Assembly: GCF_038592905.1 (NCBI RefSeq)
Contig: NZ_CP151943.1
Location: forward strand, 4,848,501-4,912,500
Direction of reading: 5' to 3'
Source: Neobacillus sp. FSL H8-0543
GTDB taxonomy: Bacteria; Bacillota; Bacilli; Bacillales; Cytobacillaceae
Length of the DNA: 64,000 bases
Within the stretch, counting starts at the first letter, position 1; the number at the start of each line of letters is the position of its first letter. Shown here piece by piece: positions 1-7,750 of this stretch. A program made the translations under genes and the position numbers. The notes beneath the pieces were generated by a model. That model did not search any database, was not told the origin of the DNA, and was given only the letters and a program-made list of their open reading frames with translations.

Positions 1-692
1 GCGGTGCACTGGCAAAAAACGTACTAAGTGGCGGTGAATCGTATGCAAGTATCATGCTGTGCCGCGAGACAAGTCAGCCTCAGGTAAAAAATGCAGCAGA
101 AGTTTTAGGAGTAAAAGAGGTTTCATTTCTCAACTTTCAATACGGAACAGTAGATTTAAGTGTTGAATCAAAAAAGAAGATTATTAAAGTGATCAGGGAG
201 GTAAAGCCAGATATTATTATTACTCAAGACCCAGAACATTCATTCCACGACCTAGACCCAGATCGTCGGCCAGCAATGACTCTTTTATTAGAATCGATTG
301 CATTAGCAAGTAGAGATTTTGCACTTGAGGATTTACCAGGGCTAGCACCTCATCCGATTCCAACTATTTATTATATGACTCCCCACCATCCTAACACTGT
401 AGTAGATATTACAGAAGTATGGGAGAAAAAAGAAAGAGCTATGGATACGCTCGAAAGCCAACTGGAATTCAGCGGTACGCATTTTGAACAAATGCTAGAT
501 TCTAAGGCAGCAGAAGCTTTATATCCGGGTTTTTCCAAACTCTCAAGCTATCACGAAAAGGGAAGAGCAATACATAAGGTCCTCGATAAAGCGGTCCATG
601 TATACCATGGTCTGGCCACTCATGGACATTATGCTTTTGCTGAAGCGTATCGAAGAGAAGGGAATTTCCATTTATCAGAATTGATTCAGTAA
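1..692 (+). CDS. PIG-L (LmbE-like) deacetylase, 5' truncated by window edge
   Basis: The frame is open from base 3, so the gene begins before the window. The missing N-terminus should carry the HPDD-type zinc motif of the PIG-L family, which removes N-acetyl groups from sugars or sugar conjugates (LmbE, MshB, BshB). Visible support is the central HSFHDLDPDRR segment (base 240 region), where the family has its conserved His/Asp-Arg stretch, then IPTIYYMTP and the VVDITEVWEKKERAM helix typical of the C-terminal half. It ends 25 bp before the binding-protein gene, so it is probably the first or an early gene of the ABC operon, which may import an acetylated substrate. The family is fairly sure; the substrate is unknown. 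Confidence 0.82.
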   Translation, partial: GALAKNVLSGGESYASIMLCRETSQPQVKNAAEVLGVKEVSFLNFQYGTVDLSVESKKKIIKVIREVKPDIIITQDPEHSFHDLDPDRRPAMTLLLESIALASRDFALEDLPGLAPHPIPTIYYMTPHHPNTVVDITEVWEKKERAMDTLESQLEFSGTHFEQMLDSKAAEALYPGFSKLSSYHEKGRAIHKVLDKAVHVYHGLATHGHYAFAEAYRREGNFHLSELIQ

Positions 693-717
693 GCAAATAA
701 AAAGAGGGGTGCCTTTA

Positions 718-2505
718 ATGAGAAAGTATTGGCTTAATGGACTGCTAATTTTCGCTTTACTCTTTTCCAATCTATCTATGGTAAGTGCTGAAACAATTGT
801 TCCTTCGTTAAAAATAGGGATTACCAAAGACGAAAATGGTCTTAACCCTTATACGTATGTGACCGGATACCCAGGATTGGATTTAATGAATTTGCTTTAT
901 GATAACCTGTTCCAATTGGACGCAAATAACCAACCAGTCCCTTGGCTGGCGAAAGACTATAAGGTAAGTGAAGATGGCTTAACCTATGAGTTTACACTTC
1001 AAGAAGGGGTAAAATGGCATGATGGAAAGCCATTAACTGCAGAAGATGTAAAGTTCACGGTAGAGTACTTCATCAAATATCCAAAATCCCGCTTCACGAA
1101 TCCACTAAAAGCGATTACGACGGTAAATGTTACAGATGAAACACATTTCTCCTTTGTCTTATCAAAAGCCGATCCTAACTTCATGACTCAGCCTCTAGCA
1201 GACTTGCCAATTTTACCACAACATATATGGTCGACAATTGATAAACCAGACGATGAAATGAATGCTTTAGGAAGCGGTCCATATATTTTGGAAGAACATC
1301 AGTCTAGTCAATATTACAAAATGAAGGCCAATAAGGATTACTTTAAAGGCGCCCCGCCAATTGAAGAAATCATCTTTCCGATTATTGAGGATACAACCGC
1401 ACTATTTAATGCACTTCAATCAGGTGAGATTGATGCAATCTCTTCAAGTATTTCACCGGAGCTTGTGAATCAATTTGAGTCTAAACCTAACCTTAAAGTG
1501 GCAAGAGGGCCTGGATATAGCACATCACTCTTCCAAATTAATGCAGAAAAATATCCGATGACAGAAAAAGCTTTCCGTCAAGCAATCGATTTTGCCATTG
1601 ATAAACAGAGTTTAGTTGATACAGTACTACTTGGTTTCGCCGAGGTTGGAAGTCCAGGGTTTATTCATCCATCGTCACCATTCTATAACAGTTCAATAAA
1701 GCCAAGATTTGATCAGGAACAAGCGAAACAAATCTTAGAAACTGCTGGTTTTAAAGATACAGATGGTGATGGTTTTAGAGAGGATCAGAAAGGCGAGAAA
1801 ATAGATTTAACCACTCTCGTATACTCGAATAATCCAATTAGAATTCGGACAGCGGAATTAATTGCGGAAGCACTAAATCAAGTGGGTATTAAAAGTGGCG
1901 TAAAAGCGATGGATTCTACCACAGTAGATTCATTAATGTGGCCTGATTTTGATGTCAGCAAGGGTAGAGATTATGACCTGGGTGTTTGGAGTTGGTCCAA
2001 TACGATGCAATTGTTCCCTGACCGGCTAGTGGATTTATTCCATTCCGATCCTGCAGTTGGTTCAGTAAATATTGGTGCTTATAAGAATCCAGAGTTTGAT
2101 GCGCTTGCAGAAAAACTTAAAAACACGATTGACGAAACGGAACGAGAAACTTTAATTAAGGAAATGCAAGCCTTTGTAGCGGAAGATTCACCAATTATTC
2201 CTTTATATTATCAGGAAATTGTCAATGCTTATAATCCATCCGTCTATGATGGCTATGTATTCCAAGTAGGAAAAGGGATTATTAATAAATTGTCATTTGT
2301 TTCCGGAGATAAACCAGAACCACCTGCAAATGAACAGCCAAAGACGGACGCTAAGTCTGCGGAAGACAGTCAATCTGGCAGCAAGGATGCAGCCAAAAAC
2401 AACACAGGGCTCTATATTTTTGGAGGAATAATCCTAATTGTTGTGGGTGCTTTCATCCTTCTTAGAAAGAGAAAAAATACAGACAAAGACGATTTTGATT
2501 TTTAG
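718..2505 (+). CDS. Peptide-type ABC solute-binding protein with C-terminal membrane anchor
   Basis: This is an extracytoplasmic substrate-binding protein of the SBP_bac_5 (DppA/OppA) family, about 595 aa. I start it at ATG 718, because AGAGGGG at 703-709 is correctly spaced for it and would overlap the GTG at 709. Residues 1-24 form a Sec signal ending VSA; there is no lipobox cysteine. The binding domain fills roughly residues 30-530. A polar, proline- and Asp/Ser-rich linker follows, then one hydrophobic helix (GIILIVVGAFILL) and an RKRK tail at the very C-terminus. Gram-positive binding proteins are usually N-terminal lipoproteins, so the C-terminal anchor is unusual. The matching permeases and ATPases follow directly. 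Confidence 0.9.
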   Translation: MRKYWLNGLLIFALLFSNLSMVSAETIVPSLKIGITKDENGLNPYTYVTGYPGLDLMNLLYDNLFQLDANNQPVPWLAKDYKVSEDGLTYEFTLQEGVKWHDGKPLTAEDVKFTVEYFIKYPKSRFTNPLKAITTVNVTDETHFSFVLSKADPNFMTQPLADLPILPQHIWSTIDKPDDEMNALGSGPYILEEHQSSQYYKMKANKDYFKGAPPIEEIIFPIIEDTTALFNALQSGEIDAISSSISPELVNQFESKPNLKVARGPGYSTSLFQINAEKYPMTEKAFRQAIDFAIDKQSLVDTVLLGFAEVGSPGFIHPSSPFYNSSIKPRFDQEQAKQILETAGFKDTDGDGFREDQKGEKIDLTTLVYSNNPIRIRTAELIAEALNQVGIKSGVKAMDSTTVDSLMWPDFDVSKGRDYDLGVWSWSNTMQLFPDRLVDLFHSDPAVGSVNIGAYKNPEFDALAEKLKNTIDETERETLIKEMQAFVAEDSPIIPLYYQEIVNAYNPSVYDGYVFQVGKGIINKLSFVSGDKPEPPANEQPKTDAKSAEDSQSGSKDAAKNNTGLYIFGGIILIVVGAFILLRKRKNTDKDDFDF

Positions 2506-2523
2506 ATAAGAAAAGAAAAATAT

Positions 2524-2557
2524 ATTCCTGTAAAAAGCATGGTTTTTTTACGGGAAT
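2524..2557 (+). terminator. Attenuator hairpin between binding protein and permease
   Basis: Arms ATTCCTGTAAAAA and TTTTTACGGGAAT face each other around a short loop (one G-T pair), and a pyrimidine-rich CTTTTC follows. It lies between the binding-protein gene and the first permease of the same operon. That position suggests partial termination or 3'-end protection, giving more binding protein than membrane subunits. Confidence 0.55.
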
Positions 2558-2584
2558 CTTTTCATCAATCGGGAGGTGAAGTTG

Positions 2585-3562
2585 ATGACGAAATTCGTGG
2601 CTGGAAAGTTATTTCAATACATAATAGTGATTATGCTGATGTTGACATTAAACTTTTTATTGCCAAGGCTAATGCCAGGTAATCCACTTGTATTTTTGGC
2701 AGGAGAAGATGTAGGCTTTATGACCAGCGCGGAAAAAGAGGCGATATTAGAAAAGCACGGATTAAATGATTCCATCATCAAGCAATATGGCACTTATATA
2801 AAAAATATTTTCACAGGAGATTTCGGTTTTTCTTATCAACAAAAACGCCCGATTATTGAATTATTAAAGGAAAGACTACCTTGGACGATGCTATTGACGG
2901 GGTTAGGTTTAGTAATCTCAACCATCATTGGGGTGCTATTTGGCGCAATTTCAGCATGGAAAAGAGGAACAAAAACAGATGCGAATCTTCTCACCGTGTT
3001 TATGTTCTTAAGTGCCATGCCTTCCTTTTGGGTAGGAATGATTTTAGTCTCCGTTTTTGCAGCCCAGTTAGGCTGGCTGCCGGTATTTGGTGCGGAAAGT
3101 GCATGGTCCAATTTAACGGGAATGGAACGCTTTTGGGATATTGTAAGCCATCTTATTCTCCCATTGACGACATTAGTATTAATTTCCGTCACGAGCACGT
3201 TTATGATTATGAGATATTCCATGCTGAATGTATTAGGTGAAGACTACATTATGATGGCAAAGGCAAAGGGTGTAAAAGATAAGGTGATTAAATATAAACA
3301 TGCGATGAGAAATGCTCTGTTACCTGTCGCAACTGTATTCATGCTTAGCCTTGGCTTCACCCTCGGCGGTGCAACGGTTATTGAAACGGTATTTGCGTAC
3401 CCGGGAGTAGGACGCTTAATGTTTGAATCCGTTCTAAGCCGTGATTATCCGCTTATCCAAGCGACGTTTCTAATTATTACATTCAGCGTGGTCATCGCTA
3501 ACTTCTTGGCCGATTTAATTTATCCGCTGCTTGATCCAAAGGTGGGAAGACATAATGGATAA
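2585..3562 (+). CDS. Peptide-type ABC permease, DppB/OppB-like
   Basis: An inner-membrane subunit of a peptide/nickel-type ABC importer, about 325 aa. An N-terminal membrane helix is followed by the family's MPGNPL segment, then a cytoplasmic stretch with GLNDSIIKQY and GDFGFSY, and five more hydrophobic segments. The coupling loop (EAA motif) is seen around LGEDYIMMAKAKGVKDKVI, followed by KHAMRNALLPV. ATG 2585 fits GGGAGG at 2571-2576; the upstream GTG (2576) lies inside that site. The gene overlaps the next permease by 8 bp, so the two are translationally coupled. Confidence 0.92.
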   Translation: MTKFVAGKLFQYIIVIMLMLTLNFLLPRLMPGNPLVFLAGEDVGFMTSAEKEAILEKHGLNDSIIKQYGTYIKNIFTGDFGFSYQQKRPIIELLKERLPWTMLLTGLGLVISTIIGVLFGAISAWKRGTKTDANLLTVFMFLSAMPSFWVGMILVSVFAAQLGWLPVFGAESAWSNLTGMERFWDIVSHLILPLTTLVLISVTSTFMIMRYSMLNVLGEDYIMMAKAKGVKDKVIKYKHAMRNALLPVATVFMLSLGFTLGGATVIETVFAYPGVGRLMFESVLSRDYPLIQATFLIITFSVVIANFLADLIYPLLDPKVGRHNG

Positions 3563-4412
3563 ACAAAAATGGAAGCATTATTGGCGTGTGATGTCCTCAA
3601 ATAATTTAGGCATGTTCGGAGTGGGATTACTGATTATATTTTTATGTATTGCTCTATTTGCCCCTCTGATCGCCCCTTTTGATCCAACGGAAAGGGTGGG
3701 CTCACCGTTCTCGAAACCAAATGGTGTATTCTTACTTGGTACAAACGATATTGGCCAAGACATTTTTAGCGAATTGTTGTACGGAACAAGGGTTTCACTA
3801 TTAATTGGTGTGATTGCCGCGTTCATCTCTATTATCTTGGGCTGTCTCATCGGGGTTATTTCAGGTTACTTTGGTGGAAAAATAGATACATTTTTAATGA
3901 GATTAGTAGATTTAGTTTTAGTTATTCCGTTTTTGCCTTTGATGATCTTATTGGCGGCTTTCATCGGTCCGAGTTTCTGGAATATTGTACTGGTAATCAG
4001 TCTCATTTCATGGGCATCACCGGCCAGGGTCATTCGCTCTCAAGTGTTAACGTTAAAAACGAAAGGTTATGTCGAAGCAGCCAGATCGATTGGTACCGGG
4101 GTACGAGTCATTCTAACACGACATATTTTGCCGGGTGTCATCCCCATTGCTCTTTCTCAATTCGTGTTAGCCGCGAGTCATTCTATCTTAATTGAAGCGT
4201 CACTCAGCTTCTTGGGGCTTGGAGATCCTTTTACAAAGAGCTGGGGAACGATTTTGTATTATGCACAGGCAAGGGGTGCCTTTTTAACCGACGCTTGGAT
4301 CTGGTGGATCTTACCTCCGGGATTACTAATCACGACACTTGTAATTGGTTTTGCTTTTACTGGCTATTCCTTAGAAGAAATCTTGAATCCACGTCTGAGA
4401 AAGGAGCGATAA
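3555..4412 (+). CDS. Peptide-type ABC permease, DppC/OppC-like
   Basis: The second membrane subunit of the importer, about 285 aa. It has the DppC pattern: an N-terminal helix, the DPTERVG / LGTNDIGQDIFSELLYG segment, then a five-helix domain. The coupling loop lies around GYVEAARSIGTGVRVILTRH, and the C-terminus ends in EEILNPRLRKE. ATG 3555 lies inside the end of the upstream permease, with GGTGGG at 3541-3546 as ribosome binding site. It should pair with the preceding DppB-like protein. Confidence 0.92.
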   Translation: MDKQKWKHYWRVMSSNNLGMFGVGLLIIFLCIALFAPLIAPFDPTERVGSPFSKPNGVFLLGTNDIGQDIFSELLYGTRVSLLIGVIAAFISIILGCLIGVISGYFGGKIDTFLMRLVDLVLVIPFLPLMILLAAFIGPSFWNIVLVISLISWASPARVIRSQVLTLKTKGYVEAARSIGTGVRVILTRHILPGVIPIALSQFVLAASHSILIEASLSFLGLGDPFTKSWGTILYYAQARGAFLTDAWIWWILPPGLLITTLVIGFAFTGYSLEEILNPRLRKER

Positions 4413-4415
4413 AGA

Positions 4416-5384
4416 TTGGGTACTGTACTATCAGTAGAAAACTTGTCCACATTTTTTAAAACGGATAAAGGCATTGCAAAGGCAGTAGAGAACGTTTCTT
4501 TTTCAGTGGAGGAAGGAGAAATGCTTGGCTTGATTGGTGAGTCAGGCTGCGGAAAAACAACTGTGGCCCAGTCGATTTTACGGCTAATCGAATACCCGGG
4601 CAAGGTGGTCGCTGGGAGTGTCCATTTGAATGGTAAAAATCTATTAAAAGTGAAGGATTCAGAACTCTTAAACTTAAGATGGAAGGAAATCTCTGTGATT
4701 CCCCAAAGTGCAATGAATGCACTTAATCCCGTTTACACGGTGGGGGACCAAATTATCGAGGCAATTATGCTTCACGAAAAGGTAAGTAAAAAAGAAGCCC
4801 TTGAACGAACAAAAATCTTACTAGAATTAGTCGGAATTGATCGGGAGCGCTGGAAAAGCTTCCCTCATGAATTTAGTGGAGGGATGAAGCAGCGTGTTGC
4901 TATCGCTATGGCACTTGCTTGCAACCCTAAACTAGTCATTTCTGATGAGTCGACCACCGGGCTTGATGTATTAACACAAGCACAAGTGATTGCCTTGATA
5001 AAAAATCTACAAAAGAAAATGGACCTATCAGTCATTCTTATCTCCCATGACCTCCCAATGGTCACAGCCATTTGCGATAGAATTGCGATTATGTATGCCG
5101 GAAAGTTAGTGGAGTGGGCATCCACGGAAGATATACTTAATGGTGCCAGGCACCCATATTCTCAAGCATTATTAAATGCCACTCCAGATCTTTCAAATCC
5201 TGAGCGTGAAGTCACTTCGATTCCCGGAAGTGTTCCGAACCTAATTAATATTCCTAGTTGCTGCCGTTTTCACACACGTTGTCCGTATGCCTTTGAGCGC
5301 TGCAGACAGGAAACTCCTGAGTTAAGGGAAGTGAATCAGGGGCATTATGCAGCCTGTTTTTTGGAGGAGGAACAAAATGGATAA
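4416..5384 (+). CDS. Peptide-type ABC ATPase, DppD/OppD-like
   Basis: A cytoplasmic ATPase subunit, 322 aa, starting at TTG 4416, nine bases after AAGGAG (4401-4406). It shows Walker A GESGCGKTT, the Q-loop in VIPQSAMNALNP, signature FSGGMKQR, Walker B LVISDES and the switch histidine in LISHDLPMV. The C-terminal oligopeptide-transporter extension contains the usual four-cysteine cluster (CCRFHTRCPYAFERC and a later C); similar cysteines hold an Fe-S cluster in some OppD proteins. It overlaps the next ATPase gene by 8 bp and should form a heterodimer with it. Confidence 0.92.
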   Translation: MGTVLSVENLSTFFKTDKGIAKAVENVSFSVEEGEMLGLIGESGCGKTTVAQSILRLIEYPGKVVAGSVHLNGKNLLKVKDSELLNLRWKEISVIPQSAMNALNPVYTVGDQIIEAIMLHEKVSKKEALERTKILLELVGIDRERWKSFPHEFSGGMKQRVAIAMALACNPKLVISDESTTGLDVLTQAQVIALIKNLQKKMDLSVILISHDLPMVTAICDRIAIMYAGKLVEWASTEDILNGARHPYSQALLNATPDLSNPEREVTSIPGSVPNLINIPSCCRFHTRCPYAFERCRQETPELREVNQGHYAACFLEEEQNG

Positions 5385-6381
5385 TTCAGTTCTACTCAAA
5401 GTCAATTTGTTAAAGAAAACTTTTGTGAAAAAGTCAGGAAACTTTTTAAAAAGAGAGAAAACAGATGTATTTGCGGTAAATAACGTTAATTTTGAAATCA
5501 AAAAGGGTGAAATTTTGGGGATTATCGGTGAGTCCGGCTGTGGAAAAACAACAACTGCCCGAATGGTCATGCGACTGATGAAAGAAACAAGCGGTGAAAT
5601 TTGGTTTAATGGCGTTGACTTGTGTAAGTTAAAAGAGTCAGAAACCAATCAAGTCAGAAAAAAAATGCAGATGATTTTTCAAGATCCTTATGATACGTTG
5701 AATCCTGGGATGAGGGTCGTTGATTTATTAATGGAACCAATCAACGCACACGAAAAGAACATGCCGCATCAAGAAAAAGTAAAAAGGGTAAAAGAAGCAA
5801 TTGAGTCCATTGAGCTTAAGCCGGCAGAAGATTATATGTATCGTTATCCTCATCAGTTAAGTGGCGGGCAGCGGCAAAGAATTGCCATCGCACGAGCGAT
5901 TATTTTGAAGCCCTCTTTCATTGCAGCCGATGAGCCAACCTCAATGTTGGATGTATCAGTACGAGCAGGAATCCTCAATCTTCTTCTGGACTTAAGAAAG
6001 AAAATGGGGTTAACGATGATGTTTATTACTCATGATCTTTCTACTGCAAGCTATATGTGCGACAGGATTGCTGTTATGTACCAGGGGCAAATCGTCGAAA
6101 TCGGCCCAACGAAGAAAATTATTCATGCTCCTTCCCATCCTTATACAAAGGCACTTGTTTCCGTTGTTAAGGATTTGAACTATTTTATAAAAAATCGAGA
6201 AAATCTGATTCTTGATGGTGAAGTAGATTCAACCCGAAAGGCAGCGGGCTGTCCATTTGTGACAAGATGCCCTCACCAAGAAAGTGCTTGTCATACAAAA
6301 ACACCACCAATAGAATCTTTAGGTAATGGTCATGTAGTATCTTGCCATTGTCATGCAGACTTATTAGAAAAAACTTCCTAG
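5377..6381 (+). CDS. Peptide-type ABC ATPase, DppF/OppF-like
   Basis: The second ATPase subunit, about 334 aa. ATG 5377 follows GGAGGAGG (5363-5370) and lies within the end of the preceding gene. Visible motifs are Walker A GESGCGKTT, MIFQDPYDTLNPGM (Q-loop), signature LSGGQRQR, Walker B FIAADEPTSMLD and H-loop FITHDLSTA. The C-terminal region has the four-Cys pattern (GCPFVTRCPHQESAC and a final SCHC). It completes the transporter started by the membrane-anchored binding protein at 718. Confidence 0.92.
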   Translation: MDNSVLLKVNLLKKTFVKKSGNFLKREKTDVFAVNNVNFEIKKGEILGIIGESGCGKTTTARMVMRLMKETSGEIWFNGVDLCKLKESETNQVRKKMQMIFQDPYDTLNPGMRVVDLLMEPINAHEKNMPHQEKVKRVKEAIESIELKPAEDYMYRYPHQLSGGQRQRIAIARAIILKPSFIAADEPTSMLDVSVRAGILNLLLDLRKKMGLTMMFITHDLSTASYMCDRIAVMYQGQIVEIGPTKKIIHAPSHPYTKALVSVVKDLNYFIKNRENLILDGEVDSTRKAAGCPFVTRCPHQESACHTKTPPIESLGNGHVVSCHCHADLLEKTS

Positions 6382-6395
6382 AAAAGAGGACTGTT

Positions 6396-7019
6396 ATGGA
6401 AAGTCATGTTAAAAAAATAAAAATAGCTGTAAACGGTGGGATTGATTTTGGTTCTAAGCTAACTGCGAAACAGCTATTGGTGATAGCGAAATATTTAGGT
6501 GAGCAAGAGCTTGAATTAACAACCTTCCAACAGCTTTATCTAGAAATACCGGAAAATCAAAAACAGCAGATGATCGATGAGTTTACCGCAGTTGGACTAC
6601 ACTGCTACCCAGTGGGGAATTATGTGAAAAGCCTAAGAACATGTAATTTTTGCAAGGGTGCAGAGGAAGAAGGAATGCCAGTTGCAATGGAACTAAATAA
6701 GAGAATTGCTGGCATTCCTGTTCCCTTTACGTTAAAGCCAGCATATACAGGCTGCCCGGTCGGATGTGGTGAACCACTTGTCAATGATATTGGGGTTATG
6801 AAAATAAAAGATAGCTATAATTTATATATTGGCGGAAAAACAAAAGGCCATGACGCAAGGGCCGGACAACTCTTCCGCGAAAATCTTAATCCGTCCGAAC
6901 TTTATTCTGCGGTAGAACAACTCATTCAACTCTACAGTGAACAGGGAAAAAAACGGGAACCGTTCCATAAGTTTGTGAACCGAATGGGATTTGATACGCT
7001 AGATGAAAGTATTGGTTGA
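6396..7019 (+). CDS. Small nitrite/sulfite reductase-related protein
   Basis: About 207 aa from ATG 6396 (AAGAGGA at 6384-6390). The N-terminal half resembles the ferredoxin-like half domain of siroheme nitrite/sulfite reductases (LTAKQLLVIAKYLGEQ, LELTTFQQLYLEIP). The C-terminal half carries RTCNFCKGAEEEG and GCPVGCGEP, resembling the cysteine signature that ligates [4Fe-4S] and siroheme. In full-size enzymes the first pair is spaced C-x5-C; here it reads C-N-F-C, so cofactor binding is uncertain. It is only half the size of a normal reductase subunit. It lies 14 bp after the ABC ATPase gene and probably shares its mRNA, which may hint at a sulfur- or nitrogen-containing substrate. The function is unknown. 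Confidence 0.65.
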   Translation: MESHVKKIKIAVNGGIDFGSKLTAKQLLVIAKYLGEQELELTTFQQLYLEIPENQKQQMIDEFTAVGLHCYPVGNYVKSLRTCNFCKGAEEEGMPVAMELNKRIAGIPVPFTLKPAYTGCPVGCGEPLVNDIGVMKIKDSYNLYIGGKTKGHDARAGQLFRENLNPSELYSAVEQLIQLYSEQGKKREPFHKFVNRMGFDTLDESIG

Positions 7020-7043
7020 AATTATTTATCAAAATTGAAGCTA

Positions 7044-7072
7044 TTCTCCTATATACCATATGGGGGTATAAT
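7044..7072 (+). promoter_or_regulatory. csoR promoter with CsoR-type operator
   Basis: A -10 box TATAAT (7067-7072) is preceded, 17 bp upstream, by a weak -35 TTCTCC (7044-7049). The palindrome ATACC-N7-GGTAT with a G-tract occupies 7053-7069, between the two boxes and overlapping the -10. This matches the form of copper-responsive CsoR operators, so autorepression of csoR-copZ is expected. Confidence 0.75.
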
Positions 7073-7098
7073 GTAATCTTATCGAGGAGGCGATCCAG

Positions 7099-7437
7099 AT
7101 GGTATCCGAAATTGAAACGAATTCAATGAATGATGAGTGCTGTAGCCATTCGAGCGAAAGAAAAAGTCATCATTCTGATAAAACAAAGCAAAACTTAGTT
7201 AGCCGCTTAAATCGAATAGAAGGGCAAATTCGCGGAATTAAAGGGCTAATTGAAAAAGACACCTATTGTGATGATGTGATCACACAAATTTCGGCCTGCC
7301 AATCTGCCTTAAATAGCGTAGCAAAAATTCTTCTAGAAGGTCATTTAAAAAGCTGCGTGGTAGAAAGAATTCAAGAAGGTGACCTGGAAGTCTTAGATGA
7401 AGTCCTTGTAACCGTTCAAAGGTTAATGAAGAAATAA
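7099..7437 (+). CDS. csoR: Copper-sensing repressor CsoR
   Basis: A 112-aa all-helical CsoR/RcnR-family repressor. In this family Cu(I) binding releases the protein from DNA. The Cu(I) triad is intact: C57 (DTYCDDV), H82 and C86 (GHLKSC). The N-terminal 30 residues add CC and several His (CCSHSS, SHHSD), which could give an extra metal site. GAGGAGG at 7084-7090 fixes the ATG at 7099. The gene is followed 16 bp later by copZ and then copA, the standard Bacillus copper arrangement. Confidence 0.95.
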   Translation: MVSEIETNSMNDECCSHSSERKSHHSDKTKQNLVSRLNRIEGQIRGIKGLIEKDTYCDDVITQISACQSALNSVAKILLEGHLKSCVVERIQEGDLEVLDEVLVTVQRLMKK

Positions 7438-7453
7438 TAGGAGGTAGGATAAA

Positions 7454-7660
7454 ATGGAAAAAGTAACGTTAAACGTAGAGGGAATGAGCTGTGGACATTG
7501 TGTAAAGGCGATCGAAGGCAGTGTCGGCGAGTTGAAAGGTGTTTCAACAGTAAAAGTTAATCTTGATTCAGGGATAGTGGATATTGAATATAAATCAGAT
7601 GAAGTAACTCTTGAAACGATCAAGGAGACAATTGACGATCAAGGCTATGATATAGTTTAG
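7454..7660 (+). CDS. copZ: Copper chaperone CopZ
   Basis: A 68-aa single heavy-metal-associated domain with the Cu(I) motif GMSCGHC near residue 10. It folds as a ferredoxin-like beta-alpha-beta unit and passes Cu(I) to CopA and CsoR. An AGGAGG-type site (7440-7445) precedes the ATG. It is cotranscribed with csoR, and a second operator separates it from copA. Confidence 0.95.
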   Translation: MEKVTLNVEGMSCGHCVKAIEGSVGELKGVSTVKVNLDSGIVDIEYKSDEVTLETIKETIDDQGYDIV

Positions 7661-7721
7661 TCTTAATAACAAACAAGGAGAAACGTGCTATCTATTAGCA
7701 CGCTCTCTTTTCAAAAAAAAT

Positions 7722-7738
7722 ATACCCTATATAGGTAT
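7722..7738 (+). promoter_or_regulatory. Second CsoR-type operator, upstream of copA
   Basis: ATACC-N7-GGTAT at 7722-7738 has exactly the same arms and spacing as the operator in front of csoR, and lies 12 bp before the chosen copA start. It implies that copA can be controlled from its own site as well as by read-through from csoR-copZ. Its closeness to the start codon means CsoR bound here could also act as a roadblock. Confidence 0.6.
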
Positions 7739-7750
7739 GAGGTGTTGGAA

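Noticed and set aside
2836..3222. 128-aa minus-strand and 119-aa plus-strand frames inside the first permease
   Set aside because: Both are out-of-frame shadows of an intact DppB-like gene.
6396..7019. Annotation as a full nitrite or sulfite reductase
   Set aside because: The protein is only about 207 aa and its first cysteine pair has non-standard spacing; only relatedness to the family can be claimed.
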